Shown here piece after piece: positions 41,142 to 50,609 of a stretch of 64,000 bases of DNA (position 1 is the first letter of the stretch; the number at the start of each line of letters is the position of its first letter). This DNA is from Helicobacter pylori. Its GTDB lineage: Bacteria > Campylobacterota > Campylobacteria > Campylobacterales > Helicobacteraceae. Location of the stretch: contig CP032046.1 in NCBI GenBank assembly GCA_008032955.1, forward strand, positions 992,001 to 1,056,000, in the 5' to 3' direction. The position numbers and the translations under genes were made by a program. Under the pieces are notes generated by a model. That model saw only the letters and a program-made list of their open reading frames with translations. It had not been told where the DNA came from and ran no database searches.

Positions 41142-41915
41142 ATGGAAATCTTACAATTCATCGGCTATGGGAATATGGCTCAAGCGATCTTAGGAGGCTC
41201 TCATGAAATTTTATCCAAGCGTTTTATTTTAGAAATTACCGGAAAAAACCCTGAAAAAATCGCCCCTTTTTTACAAGAAAAAAACATTCAAGCGCGCATC
41301 ATTCCCTATAAAAACGCTATTGATATACACCAAAAATTCGTGTTTTTACTTTTTAAGCCTTATAACCTTAAGGATTTTAATTATCAAGGGCAGGCTAAAA
41401 GCGTTTTGAGCGCGTTAGCCGGGGTAAATTTTGAAACTTTAAGCAATGCGATTGATTCTTTACATTACTTAAAATGCATGCCTAATATTGCGAGCAAGTT
41501 CGCCCTATCTTCTACGGCGGTGTGTGAAAAATCGGTTGCGCCTTCAATAAGCGAGAAAGCTTTGAATATTATTGAGAGTTTTGGGAATTGCGTGCGAGTG
41601 GGTAATGAAGAGCAGGTGGATGCCAGTATAGCGACCAATGGGAGTGCACTCGCTTTTTTAAGCTTGGTAGCGAGCAGTTTGAAAGATGCCGGCATTAGAG
41701 AGGGCTTGAACGCTAGAGATTCTTTAGAATTGGTGGAAATGAGTTTTAAAGGCTTTGCCAAGCTGTTAGAAAAAGAACGCCCTGAGATGATTATAGAGCA
41801 AATTTGCACCCCTAAAGGTGCAACGATTGAAGGCTTGAGCGTTTTAGAAAAAAAGGGGGTTAGGGGAGCGTTTATAAAAGCATGCCACGAAAGCGTGAAA
41901 AAAATGCGCCTCTAA
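41142..41915 (+). CDS. proC: Pyrroline-5-carboxylate reductase
   Basis: It makes proline from pyrroline-5-carboxylate with NAD(P)H. The 257-residue product starts with the nucleotide fold FIGYGNMAQAILGG, has SLHYLKCMPNIASKF (the substrate region), and ends with QICTPKGATIEGLSVLEKKGVRG, a ProC signature. It follows hopL by 15 bases. Confidence 0.93.
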   Translation: MEILQFIGYGNMAQAILGGSHEILSKRFILEITGKNPEKIAPFLQEKNIQARIIPYKNAIDIHQKFVFLLFKPYNLKDFNYQGQAKSVLSALAGVNFETLSNAIDSLHYLKCMPNIASKFALSSTAVCEKSVAPSISEKALNIIESFGNCVRVGNEEQVDASIATNGSALAFLSLVASSLKDAGIREGLNARDSLELVEMSFKGFAKLLEKERPEMIIEQICTPKGATIEGLSVLEKKGVRGAFIKACHESVKKMRL

Positions 41916-41942
41916 AAATTACACTCTTAAAAAATCAGCGCG

Positions 41943-42476
41943 ATGCATTTAGACAGACAGAGTTTAGAAAAAGCCAAGCATTTGATCCAAAGCGGTCTGA
42001 TTGACACCATAGAAGTAGGCACGATCAAGGGCTTGCAAGAAATCCATCGGTTTTTGTTTGAAGGGCTGTATGAATTTGCCGGGAAAATCAGGGATAAAAA
42101 TATTTCTAAAGGGAATTTCAGGTTCGCTAACTGCTTGTATTTGGATTTGATTTTACCCAGAATTGAGAGCATGCCGCAAAATAATTTCAATCAAATCATA
42201 GAAAAATATGTGGAAATGAATATCGCTCACCCTTTTTTGGAGGGTAATGGCAGAGCCACAAGGATATGGCTTGATTTGTTGCTTAAAAAGGAATTGAAAA
42301 AAATCGTGCTTTGGGATAGGATTGATAAAGCCGCTTATTTGAGTGCAATGGAAAGGAGTCCTGTGAATGATTTGGAAATCAAAACGCTTTTAAAAAAGCA
42401 TTTGAGTTCTAATATCAACGATCCCTTAACTTTCATTAAAGGCATCACACAGTCATATTATTATGAAGGGCTTTGA
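41943..42476 (+). CDS. Fic-domain AMP transferase, class III (self-inhibited)
   Basis: Fic proteins transfer AMP from ATP to target proteins. The 177-residue product carries the full catalytic motif HPFLEGNGR (residues 96-104), including the histidine base and both phosphate-binding residues. Its last residues read SYYYEGL: Ser171, Glu175 and Gly176 fit the inhibitory [S/T]xxxE[G/N] motif placed at the C-terminus, which defines class III Fic proteins such as that of Neisseria meningitidis. Thus no separate antitoxin is needed. No strong ribosome-binding site precedes the ATG. The target is unknown. Confidence 0.9.
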   Translation: MHLDRQSLEKAKHLIQSGLIDTIEVGTIKGLQEIHRFLFEGLYEFAGKIRDKNISKGNFRFANCLYLDLILPRIESMPQNNFNQIIEKYVEMNIAHPFLEGNGRATRIWLDLLLKKELKKIVLWDRIDKAAYLSAMERSPVNDLEIKTLLKKHLSSNINDPLTFIKGITQSYYYEGL

Positions 42477-42497
42477 AAAAATACTAAAATCATTTTT

Positions 42498-42640
42498 TAT
42501 AATCCAATACGAAAGAGTTTGACGCCAGTCAAGAGATAGTTTTTTATAATGCGATCTTAGGGGATTAGTGGGATTTAGTTGGGGGTTGCAGGAGGAAATG
42601 TTTTACCTCCTATCCCCCTTTACTATAAAATAAAATTTAA
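42498..42640 (+). ncRNA. Candidate structured RNA with TATAAT promoter between fic and ybeY
   Basis: Two TATAAT boxes stand at 42498-42503 and 42545-42550 (the second is TATAATG, the preferred H. pylori form). About 30 bases after the second, GGGGG (42581) and GGAGG (42591) pair with CCTCC (42606) and CCCCC (42614) to form a strong two-part hairpin at 42581-42618. No reading frame fits. The hairpin lies between converging genes, so it could be a terminator for fic or for a short independent RNA starting near 42557. Confidence 0.4.
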
Positions 42641-42718
42641 AGTATAAGACAAAATAATTAAAGCCCCATTTTAAAAGAAATTAAAAACTTTATTTGTCAG
42701 CATTAAAGCAATCTAAAA

Positions 42719-43141
42719 CTAATCTTGCGTCCGTTCAATCAAACTCAAAGGCAAGTCAAAAGCTTTAATGAGTTCGCTCTCTTTTTGGCGTTGTTCACCC
42801 TTATCTTTTTCATGGTCATAGCCCAACAAGTGCAACACCCCATGAATGAATAAAAGAGCGATCTCCTCTTCTAGTCTATGCCCTAATTTCAGGGCGTTAG
42901 TTTGAGCTAATGGCGCATTAATCACCACGCTCCCTAAAGGGGTGTGAGGGATCGCTTCTAAAGGGAAGCTCAAAACATCGGTAGCGTAATCGCAGTTCCT
43001 TAAATCCCTGTTGATTTCTCGCATGGTTTCACCGCTCACCAAAACAAGCTCAATGATTTGAGTGGGGGCTAAAAAATTTGCGATTTTTTCTAATAATAAA
43101 AAGTCTGATTTTAGCGGGGTTTGGTTGTCTATTTCTAGCAT
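42719..43141 (-). CDS. ybeY: Endoribonuclease YbeY (rRNA maturation factor)
   Basis: It takes part in 16S 3'-end maturation and ribosome quality control. The 140-residue product has the zinc motif [14 protein letters not shown] (HxxxHxxxxxH) and the upstream block [19 protein letters not shown]. Start is ATG at 43141 preceded by a TTG in frame. It converges with fic. Confidence 0.94.
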   Translation of the reverse strand: MLEIDNQTPLKSDFLLLEKIANFLAPTQIIELVLVSGETMREINRDLRNCDYATDVLSFPLEAIPHTPLGSVVINAPLAQTNALKLGHRLEEEIALLFIHGVLHLLGYDHEKDKGEQRQKESELIKAFDLPLSLIERTQD

Positions 43142-43163
43142 CAATAAGATATAAAAAGAAGTT

Positions 43164-43190
43164 TAAAAAAGCCCTAAAATTTAGGGCTTA
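43164..43190 (-). terminator. Rho-independent terminator of fldA
   Basis: On the minus strand AAGCCCTAAA TTTTAGGGCTT forms a perfect stem followed by a T-run (43170-43165), starting six bases beyond the fldA stop. A textbook terminator; it also separates fldA from ybeY. Confidence 0.85.
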
Positions 43191-43195
43191 AAAGA

Positions 43196-43690
43196 TTAAG
43201 CGAAAGAACCTTTAACTTGTTCTACCCATTTTGAAATCCTCTCATCAGTGAGATCGTCTTGATTGTCTTCATCGATCACAAGACCCACGAATTTACCGCC
43301 TTCTACCGCTTTAGAAGCTTCAAAATGATAACCATCGGTTGAAGTTTGCCCTACCACTTTGCCGGCTTTAGCTTTTTCATAAATGTGGAAAATGCCTTCT
43401 GCGAAAGTTTCGCTGTAAGTGTCTTGATCGCCCAAGCCTACAAGTCCAATGGTTTTATTCGCAAAGTCGCTCGCTTCTAGTGTGCCTAAAAAGTCTTCCC
43501 AATCTGTTTGCAAATCGCCCGCACCGGCTGTTGGAGCGACTAAAATAACCTTTGCAAAGCTATTGAATTGCTCTTTAGAAGCTTTAGCCACATCAATCAC
43601 TTCCGCATTACCAATAGCCTTGCTGATTTTTTCAGCGATAGCTTCAGCGTTCCCACTGTCTGTCCCAAAAAAGATACCAATTTTTCCCAT
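43196..43690 (-). CDS. fldA: Flavodoxin
   Basis: The 164-residue FMN protein starts [21 protein letters not shown] (phosphate loop TDSGNAE) and has [18 protein letters not shown] and [12 protein letters not shown], the flavin-binding loops of long-chain flavodoxins. In H. pylori flavodoxin is the electron acceptor of pyruvate:flavodoxin oxidoreductase and is essential. Its partner reductase FqrB is encoded 1 kb away. Confidence 0.96.
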   Translation of the reverse strand: MGKIGIFFGTDSGNAEAIAEKISKAIGNAEVIDVAKASKEQFNSFAKVILVAPTAGAGDLQTDWEDFLGTLEASDFANKTIGLVGLGDQDTYSETFAEGIFHIYEKAKAGKVVGQTSTDGYHFEASKAVEGGKFVGLVIDEDNQDDLTDERISKWVEQVKGSFA

Positions 43691-43781
43691 ATTCTCAATC
43701 CTTGTGTTTAAAGATATTAACGCATCCGCTTTTAGCGAATGCTTGTGGGCGTAGTTTAGCGCATTTAATTAAACATCTTGC

Positions 43782-44363
43782 TTAAAAACCCATTTTGCAC
43801 GAATATCGTTTCAATAAAAACCATATTAAAAGCGCTATAAGAACAAAACTTATGACAAAAAACGAAGTGTAATGAGAAAGCCTTTCATACAGCGTTTTCA
43901 CCCAATCGCTCGCTTTAAAAGAAACGCTCCCCACGATTAGCGCCCACAAAAAACTGGACAAAACATTAAGCCATAAAAACCTTTTTAAAGGGTATTTGCT
44001 AAAACCAATTGCCAAAGGCATAACGCTTTTAATCCCATACAAATATTTATTGACAAAAATCATTAAAAAAGCGTAGCGTTTCACCCACAAACTCGCCAAA
44101 GCAAGCTTTCTTCTATGCTTTTGGAAATACTTTAAAAACTCTCTTTTTTGATAGCGGGCAAAAACTACAAGAGCCCCACTCCCTACCATATTCCCTAAAA
44201 AAGCGACAAGAATGGTTATTTTTATATCTAAAGCGTGCGTGGTAGCGCTCAAAATAGAAGCGATGACAATCCCCACATACCCACCCCCCAAAGAATACAA
44301 AAACAAAATAAGATAACCCCACTCCTTAAAACCCTCTTGAAAACGCAACAACGCTTCTTGCAT
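43782..44363 (-). CDS. DedA/SNARE-associated family membrane protein
   Basis: The 193-residue product is hydrophobic with about five membrane segments and contains the family blocks GYVGIVIASILSATTH, FLGNMVGSGALVVFAR and FVNKYLYGIKSVMPLAIGFS. DedA proteins are linked to lipid carrier recycling and proton-dependent membrane homeostasis. I chose the ATG at 44363 because GAGGG stands seven bases upstream; a start at 44405 is open in frame but has no such site. Confidence 0.85.
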   Translation of the reverse strand: MQEALLRFQEGFKEWGYLILFLYSLGGGYVGIVIASILSATTHALDIKITILVAFLGNMVGSGALVVFARYQKREFLKYFQKHRRKLALASLWVKRYAFLMIFVNKYLYGIKSVMPLAIGFSKYPLKRFLWLNVLSSFLWALIVGSVSFKASDWVKTLYERLSHYTSFFVISFVLIALLIWFLLKRYSCKMGF

Positions 44364-44445
44364 AAAAACCCTCTTTTGATTCGTTTTTATTTTCATGTTA
44401 TCCAAACTTATTCAACCTATTGGTGATTTAAACGCTATCTTTTAG

Positions 44446-44451
44446 TATAAT
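44446..44451 (+). promoter_or_regulatory. -10 element for ccoS-fqrB
   Basis: TATAAT followed by G (TATAATG), the strongest H. pylori -10 form, 36 bases before the ccoS start. Confidence 0.65.
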
Positions 44452-44486
44452 GACAGCATTATCTTAATAACCTAAAAGATATAGAG

Positions 44487-44678
44487 ATGAATACAGAAAT
44501 TTTAACCATCATGTTAGTTGTCTCAGTGCTTATGGGATTGGTAGGCTTAATAGCGTTTTTATGGGGGGTTAAAAGCGGTCAGTTTGACGATGAAAAACGC
44601 ATGCTTGAAAGCGTGTTGTATGACAGCGCGAGCGATTTGAACGAAGCGATTTTACAAGAAAAACGCCAAAAGAATTAA
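44487..44678 (+). CDS. ccoS: cbb3 oxidase maturation protein CcoS
   Basis: The 63-residue membrane protein has one hydrophobic helix followed by FLWGVKSGQFDDEKRMLESVL. The SGQFDD block right after the helix is diagnostic of CcoS, which helps insert heme/copper into cbb3-type cytochrome oxidase, the terminal oxidase of H. pylori. It precedes fqrB by 23 bases. Confidence 0.88.
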   Translation: MNTEILTIMLVVSVLMGLVGLIAFLWGVKSGQFDDEKRMLESVLYDSASDLNEAILQEKRQKN

Positions 44679-44701
44679 AAAATTAAAATAAAAGGATAGG
44701 A

Positions 44702-45676
44702 ATGGACCAAGAAATTTTAGATGTGTTGATAGTGGGTGCAGGGCCTGGGGGCATTGCCACGGCCGTAGAATGCGAAATAGCCGGCGTTAAAAAAGTGCTT
44801 TTATGCGAAAAAACCGAAAGCCATTCAGGCATGTTGGAAAAGTTTTATAAAGCCGGTAAAAGGATTGATAAAGATTATAAAAAGCAAGTCGTAGAGCTTA
44901 AAGGGCATATCCCTTTTAAAGACAGCTTTAAAGAAGAGACTTTAGAGAATTTCACTAGTCTTTTAAAAGAGCATCGCATCACGCCAAGCTATAAAACCGA
45001 TATTGAGAGCGTGAAAAAAGAAGGCGAATACTTTAAAATCACCACCACTTCTAACACAACCTATCATGCTAAATTTGTGGTGGTTGCGATCGGGAAAATG
45101 GGCCAGCCAAACCGCCCTACTACTTACAAAATCCCTGTTGCGCTCTCTAAACAAGTGGTTTTTAGCATCAATGATTGTAAGGAAAATGAAAAAACCCTTG
45201 TGATCGGCGGAGGCAATTCAGCGGTGGAATACGCCATTGCTTTGTGCAAAACCACCCCTACCACCCTCAATTACCGCAAAAAAGAATTCAGCCGCATCAA
45301 TGAAGACAACGCTAAAAACTTGCAAGAAGTCCTAGACAACAACACGCTTAAAAGCAAGCTTGGAGTGGATATTGAAAGCCTAGAAGAAGATGGGGCTCAG
45401 ATTAAGGTTAACTTCACCGATAACACGAGCGAGAGTTTTGATCGCTTGCTGTATGCGATCGGCGGCTCTACCCCTTTAGAATTTTTTAAACGCTGTTCTT
45501 TAGAATTAGATCCTAGCACCAATATCCCTGTAGTGAAAGAAAATTTAGAGAGCAACAATATCCCTAATTTGTTCATCGTGGGCGATATTTTATTCAAATC
45601 AGGAGCGAGCATCGCTACCGCTTTAAACCATGGCTATGATGTTGCTATAGAAATCGCTAAAAGGTTACAATCTTAA
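44702..45676 (+). CDS. fqrB: Flavodoxin:quinone reductase / NADPH-flavodoxin oxidoreductase FqrB
   Basis: The 324-residue FAD protein has the N-terminal dinucleotide fold DVLIVGAGPGGIATAVE, a second fold for NADPH with LVIGGGNSAVEYAIAL, and IPNLFIVGDILFKSGASIAT near the end. It has the thioredoxin-reductase fold but no CxxC pair, so it is not a thioredoxin reductase despite older annotations. By position it is the enzyme reported to move electrons between flavodoxin and NADPH in H. pylori. fldA is nearby. Confidence 0.9.
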   Translation: MDQEILDVLIVGAGPGGIATAVECEIAGVKKVLLCEKTESHSGMLEKFYKAGKRIDKDYKKQVVELKGHIPFKDSFKEETLENFTSLLKEHRITPSYKTDIESVKKEGEYFKITTTSNTTYHAKFVVVAIGKMGQPNRPTTYKIPVALSKQVVFSINDCKENEKTLVIGGGNSAVEYAIALCKTTPTTLNYRKKEFSRINEDNAKNLQEVLDNNTLKSKLGVDIESLEEDGAQIKVNFTDNTSESFDRLLYAIGGSTPLEFFKRCSLELDPSTNIPVVKENLESNNIPNLFIVGDILFKSGASIATALNHGYDVAIEIAKRLQS

Positions 45677-45683
45677 AGCAAAT

Positions 45684-46843
45684 TCACTCATCAAACGGCT
45701 TAGCCTTATACAAAAAGAAAAAGAGAATGAGAAGCGTTAGGGCAAAATGCATGGTGATGATAGTTAGGGGCGAGAAGTAACGCAGTTCCAAACTGCTGAG
45801 CGATAAGATTAGCACAGAGACCACGCGCACACAGCTTGATAAAAGCGATGAGAGCGATGAAATGTTGTTTTTAGAAACAAATTTGGAGAATTGATACCCC
45901 AAGCAATAACTCATGTAAGTGAAAAACGCCACCATGAGTGCATACACCCCTATGAAACAATAAGGGATATTGCTAAGCAATAAGGGGCTAACGCCTAGCA
46001 ACACCAAAATCGAACTCAAGGCGATTTTTTGGCTGTAATTTTTGGCTTTTAAAAAATGAATGAGGATAGAAATCACTTGAAAAGCGATATAAAACATAAA
46101 AAGGTATTGCTCTTTAACGCCTTGTTTTAAAAAATACGCTTGCCACATTTGAAAATGGCTCATAAAAAAGATGGGCGTAATCAAATGCCCCACTAATAAA
46201 ATTTTAAGCTTGGGGTTATCTTTAAGCTCTTTAAGACTGCCTTTGACTTGCTCTTTAAGGAGTTTCAGGCTTTTTTGGCTTTTAAAATCCTCTTCTTTTT
46301 CTTTAAAATAAATTACGATCGTTAGTGCGCAGAGCATGATTAAAAAATCCCCACGACATACAGCATCGCATGGACTTTGAGATACAAAAACGATCCCAAA
46401 GAACTCCCTATAATCATGCCTAAATAAGTAATTTGATTGTTTTTGGCTAAAAACCGGGACAAATCCTTTTTGTTTTCCTTAATGTCTGTGATGAGTGAAG
46501 CCTCAATCGTGCCGCTAGAGCATGCGCTATACAAACCATACAACCCCCACGCTAAAAGCATGAGAATAAAACTATCAAAAAACAGCACAAACGAAAAACT
46601 AGCGATTAAAAACACATTAGAAACCAGGAATAAATTTTTCCGGCTCATCAAATCCGCTAAAACACCGCTCGGGTATTCAGCCACCAGCACGCAAAAACTG
46701 AAAAAGGTTTGCACGAGCAAAATTTCACTCAAACTAAGCCCTTTAGAAAGCAACAAGGGGGTTAAAATCGCATGGGGTAAGCTTTGAGCGATGATTAAGA
46801 GAAAATTCGCCCCATAGTAAGCTAAAATGTTTTTTCTTAACAT
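45684..46843 (-). pseudogene. MFS transporter (TetA(P)-like), frameshifted
   Basis: The two frames 46340-46843 (167 residues, MLRKNILAYYGANFLLIIAQ...) and 45684-46337 (217 residues) are the N- and C-halves of one 12-helix major facilitator. The first half carries the loop motif GVLADLMSRKN. They meet at a run of six A on the plus strand (46342-46347), where seven would give VGIFLIMLCALTIVIYFKEK and a 386-residue protein. The family includes drug and sugar exporters; an older name was tetracycline resistance protein, but the substrate is unknown. Either a real frameshift or an assembly error. Confidence 0.85.
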
Positions 46844-46868
46844 TTGAAAATTGTAATTAAAACTAGCT

Positions 46869-46874
46869 TATAAT
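46869..46874 (+). promoter_or_regulatory. -10 element for pgi
   Basis: TATAAT 33 bases before the pgi ATG. AAGGGG precedes the start. Confidence 0.6.
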
Positions 46875-46906
46875 ACAGCGTTATATCTTTTATTTAAGGG
46901 GTATTG

Positions 46907-48544
46907 ATGCTAACCCAATTAAAAACTTATCCAAAATTACTCAAACATTATGAAGAAATCAAAGAAGTGCATATGCGCGATTGGTTTTTTAAAGACAAAG
47001 AGCGAGCGAGCCGTTATTTCGTGCAATTGGAAAGCTTGAGTTTGGATTATTCCAAAAACCGCCTGAACGATACCACTTTAAAGCTTCTTTTTGAATTAGC
47101 GAATGACTGCTCTTTAAAAGAAAAGATTGAAGCGATGTTTAAGGGCGAAAAAATCAACACCACCGAAAAAAGGGCCGTTTTACACACCGCCTTAAGAAGC
47201 TTGAATGACACTGAAATTTTACTAGATAACATGGAAGTGTTAAAAAGTATTAGGAGCGTTTTAAAACGCATGCGAGCCTTTAGCGATAGCGTGAGGAGCG
47301 GTAAAAGACTAGGCTATACCAATCAAGTGATCACCGATATTGTCAATATCGGTATTGGGGGGTCAGATTTAGGCGCTCTAATGGTTTGCACCGCCTTAAA
47401 ACGCTACGGCCACCCGAGATTAAAAATGCATTTTGTGTCTAATGTGGATGGCACGCAGATTTTAGATGTTTTGGAAAAAATCAATCCGGCCAGCACGCTT
47501 TTTATCGTGGCTTCTAAGACTTTTTCCACTCAAGAAACTTTAACCAACGCCCTAACCGCTAGAAAATGGTTTGTAGAAAGGAGTGGCGATGAAAAGCATA
47601 TCGCTAAACACTTTGTAGCGGTATCCACCAATAAAGAAGCCGTGCAACAATTTGGCATTGACGAGCATAACATGTTTGAATTTTGGGATTTTGTAGGGGG
47701 GCGCTATAGTTTGTGGTCGGCTATTGGCTTGTCCATTATGATCTATTTGGGGAAGAAAAATTTTAACGCTCTTTTGAAAGGGGCGTATTTGATGGATGAG
47801 CATTTTAGAAACGCCCCTTTTGAAAGCAATTTACCCGTTTTAATGGGATTAATCGGCGTGTGGTATATCAACTTTTTCCAATCCAAAAGCCACTTGATTG
47901 CTCCTTATGATCAGTATTTAAGGCATTTCCCTAAATTCATTCAGCAATTGGATATGGAAAGTAATGGCAAACGCATCAGCAAAAAAGGCGAAATCATCCC
48001 CTACGACACATGCCCTGTTGTTTGGGGCGATATGGGCATTAACGCTCAGCACGCTTTTTTCCAGCTCTTGCATCAAGGCACGCATTTAATCCCCATTGAT
48101 TTTATCGCCTCTTTGGATAAAAAGCCTAACGCTAAAGGTCATCATGAGATTTTATTTAGCAATGTTTTAGCGCAAGCGCAAGCCTTCATGAAAGGCAAAA
48201 GCTATGAAGAAGCGCTTGGGGAATTGCTTTCTAAAGGTTTAGATAAAGATGAAGCCAAAGACTTGGCCCACCACAGGGTGTTTTTTGGCAACCGCCCCTC
48301 TAATATCCTTTTATTAGAAAAGATTTCACCAAGCAATATTGGGGCGTTGGTGGCTCTTTATGAGCATAAGGTCTTTGTGCAAGGGGTTATTTGGGACATT
48401 AACAGCTTTGATCAATGGGGCGTGGAGCTTGGGAAGGAATTAGCCGTGCCGATTTTACAAGAATTAGAGGGGCATAAAAGCAACGCTTATTTTGACAGCT
48501 CCACTAAGCATTTAATAGAATTGTATAAGAATTACAACCAATAG
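46907..48544 (+). CDS. pgi: Glucose-6-phosphate isomerase
   Basis: It interconverts glucose-6-phosphate and fructose-6-phosphate. The 545-residue product has [14 protein letters not shown], the signature [18 protein letters not shown] (catalytic region), and the C-terminal signature [20 protein letters not shown]. Start is ATG at 46907; a TTG one codon earlier is also open. Confidence 0.97.
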   Translation: MLTQLKTYPKLLKHYEEIKEVHMRDWFFKDKERASRYFVQLESLSLDYSKNRLNDTTLKLLFELANDCSLKEKIEAMFKGEKINTTEKRAVLHTALRSLNDTEILLDNMEVLKSIRSVLKRMRAFSDSVRSGKRLGYTNQVITDIVNIGIGGSDLGALMVCTALKRYGHPRLKMHFVSNVDGTQILDVLEKINPASTLFIVASKTFSTQETLTNALTARKWFVERSGDEKHIAKHFVAVSTNKEAVQQFGIDEHNMFEFWDFVGGRYSLWSAIGLSIMIYLGKKNFNALLKGAYLMDEHFRNAPFESNLPVLMGLIGVWYINFFQSKSHLIAPYDQYLRHFPKFIQQLDMESNGKRISKKGEIIPYDTCPVVWGDMGINAQHAFFQLLHQGTHLIPIDFIASLDKKPNAKGHHEILFSNVLAQAQAFMKGKSYEEALGELLSKGLDKDEAKDLAHHRVFFGNRPSNILLLEKISPSNIGALVALYEHKVFVQGVIWDINSFDQWGVELGKELAVPILQELEGHKSNAYFDSSTKHLIELYKNYNQ

Positions 48545-48757
48545 GCTTTGTTTTATAACCAGATAAAACCTAAAAAACGATAAAACAAGGCTTAACCCCC
48601 ATTTTCAAGCGTTCCATTCAAAATAATCCGTCAATCATAACGGATTTTAGCGCCATATATTAGCCATTTGAATTTAAAGAGAGTAAATTTTCCACAAATT
48701 AATCGTTTTTAGCCTTTAAAAGCTTGACTTTCTCATCATACGCATTATTTTACATAT

Positions 48758-48763
48758 TATAAT
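48758..48763 (+). promoter_or_regulatory. -10 element for hofH
   Basis: TATAAT about 90 bases before the hofH start, in a 300-base intergenic region with AGGAGG before the ATG. Nothing else is visible in 48545-48851. Confidence 0.5.
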
Positions 48764-48851
48764 TACTTCAAAGCTAAGAATAATAAAAACTAAAGAATAG
48801 ATTTATCTTTAAAAGTATTTGCATTTATCAATCTCATTTTAGGAGGCATGC

Positions 48852-50267
48852 ATGAAAAAGGCAAGTCAGGTTTTATTCTTTGGGGCATTTTTAGGCTCTT
48901 CTTTACAAGGTTTTGAAGCTAAGCTCAACGGCTTTGTGGATCAATCCAGCACTATCGGTTTTAACCAGCATAAAATCAATAAAGAAAGAGGTATCTACCC
49001 TATGCAGCAATTCGCAACGATTGCGGGCTATTTAGGGCTTGGTTTTAGTCTGTTACCCAAAAAGGTTTCAGACCATGTTCTAAAAGGCAAAATAGGGGGC
49101 ATGGTGGGATCTATTTTCTATGACGGCACGAAGAAGTTTGAAGATGGCTCTGTGGCTTATAACCTCTTTGGTTATTATGATGGGTTTATGGGGGGCTATA
49201 CGAATATCTTACAGACCGATAGCCTTGAAACACAGAACATGAAACACAACAAAAATGTCCGCAATTATGTCTTTAGCGATGCGTATTTGGAATACGCTTA
49301 TAAGAATTATTTTGAAATAAAAGCCGGACGCTATTTATCCACTATGCCTTATAAAAGCGGTCAAACGCAAGGCTTTCAAGTTTCTGGGCAATACAAGCAT
49401 GCACGCTTGACTTGGTTTAGCTCTTTTGGGAGGGCGTTCGCTTATGGTTCGTTTTTGATGGATTGGTTTGCCGCTAGGACCACTTATAGCGGAGGCTTTA
49501 CCAAAAACGATAAGGGAGGTTATGATAGCCATGGGAAAAAGGTGCTTTATGGCACGCATGCGGTGCAACTCACCTATAAACCTCATCGTTTCCTCATAGA
49601 AGGCTTTTATTACCTTTCGCCTCAAATCTTTAACGCTCCAGGCGTTAAAATTGGTTGGGACTCTAACCCTAATTTTAGCGGCACAGGCTTTCGCTCTGAT
49701 ACAGCTGTCATAGGGTTTTTTCCCATTTACTACCCTTGGATGATCGTTAAATCCGATGGGAGTCCGGTCTATAGATACGACACGCCTGCCACTCAAAACG
49801 GGCAAAACCTCATCATCCGCCAACGCTTTGACATCAACAATTACAATGTTTCCATCGCTTTTTATAAAGTCTTTCAAAACGCTAATGGTTGGATAGGCAA
49901 TATGGGGAATCCAAGCGGTGTGATCATGGGGAGTAACAGCGTCTATGCAGGTTTTACAGGCACAGCCCTTAAAAGAGACGCCGCTACCATTTTCCTTTCT
50001 TGTGGCGGCACTCATTTTGCCAAAAAATTCACATGGAAATTCGCCACACAATATTCCAATTCAGTGGTCTCTTGGGAAGCGAGAGCGATGATCTCTTTAG
50101 GCTATAAATTCAATGAATATTTGAGCGGTAGCGTGGATCTTGCATATTATGGCGTGTATACTAACAAAGGCTTTAAACCGGGTGAAAACGGGCCTGTGCC
50201 TAAAGACTTCCCCGCCCTTTATTCTGATAGGAGCGCGTTATACACGGCTCTAGTAGCATCTTTTTGA
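48852..50267 (+). CDS. hofH: Outer-membrane protein HofH (Hof family)
   Basis: The 471-residue product has a signal peptide (MKKASQVLFFGAFLGSSLQG), then the Hof-family start FEAKLNGFVDQSSTIGFNQH and IYPMQQFATIAGYLGLGFSL, followed by alternating beta strands to a C-terminal ALVASF. The Hof family is a Helicobacter outer-membrane group of predicted porins. The 3' end merges with a direct repeat. A 238-residue frame on the opposite strand is a shadow. Confidence 0.9.
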   Translation: MKKASQVLFFGAFLGSSLQGFEAKLNGFVDQSSTIGFNQHKINKERGIYPMQQFATIAGYLGLGFSLLPKKVSDHVLKGKIGGMVGSIFYDGTKKFEDGSVAYNLFGYYDGFMGGYTNILQTDSLETQNMKHNKNVRNYVFSDAYLEYAYKNYFEIKAGRYLSTMPYKSGQTQGFQVSGQYKHARLTWFSSFGRAFAYGSFLMDWFAARTTYSGGFTKNDKGGYDSHGKKVLYGTHAVQLTYKPHRFLIEGFYYLSPQIFNAPGVKIGWDSNPNFSGTGFRSDTAVIGFFPIYYPWMIVKSDGSPVYRYDTPATQNGQNLIIRQRFDINNYNVSIAFYKVFQNANGWIGNMGNPSGVIMGSNSVYAGFTGTALKRDAATIFLSCGGTHFAKKFTWKFATQYSNSVVSWEARAMISLGYKFNEYLSGSVDLAYYGVYTNKGFKPGENGPVPKDFPALYSDRSALYTALVASF

Positions 50268-50342
50268 TGCTGTCTCCTATAATATGGTGGGCGTCATTTT
50301 GATGCTACCCTATGATATGGTAGACGTCTTTTTGATGCTATG
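50259..50342. repeat. Direct repeat of about 33-36 bp at the hofH 3' end
   Basis: The unit starts CTTTTTGATGCT and contains a TATGGTGGGCGTC/TATGGTAGACGTC block; it is present twice, with a third partial copy (TTTTTGATGCTATG). The first copy overlaps the last codons of hofH. The units contain TATAAT/TATGAT, so they could act as promoters as well. Confidence 0.75.
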
Positions 50343-50514
50343 ATCACAAAACATGATAAGCGTTTTTTAACGCTGTTCCTCTAATCTATTATAAAATTTC
50401 TTTTCAAGCAAAAGCCCTTTTTTAAATCATACCCATTAAGTAAAAAATCATCATCTTCATCATCTTCAAAATTGAGCTTTTAAAAAAGCAAGCGATAGCT
50501 TTTTAAAAACCAAA

Positions 50515-50552
50515 ACAGAAATCCCAAACGTCTTTAGTGTTTGCACGCTTCA
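50515..50552 (+). repeat. Dispersed 38-bp element, copy 1
   Basis: It shares about 31 of 38 bases with 56672-56709. The core CAAACG-TCTTTAG-TGTTTG is a hairpin on the plus strand, and the differences between the copies keep pairing. It lies between hofH and cstA, before a terminator. Confidence 0.55.
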
Positions 50553-50582
50553 CGAACAGGGTCAAACTTTTTTTATGGATTT

Positions 50583-50608
50583 AAAGGGGGGTTAAAAACC
50601 CCTTTTTA
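50583..50608. terminator. Bidirectional terminator hairpin at cstA 3' end
   Basis: AAGGGG...CCCCTTTTT pairs over a TTAAAAA loop; the plus-strand reading has the T-run, and the minus-strand reading follows the cstA stop by two bases. It can end transcripts from both converging genes. Confidence 0.7.
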
Positions 50609-50609
50609 T

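Noticed and set aside
45684..46843. Two separate transporter genes
   Set aside because: The halves together give a normal 386-residue MFS protein with one added base; the second half has no own start signal.
49335..50051. A 238-codon minus-strand frame opposite hofH
   Set aside because: Cys/Arg-rich composition and full overlap with a clear outer-membrane protein gene mark it as a shadow.
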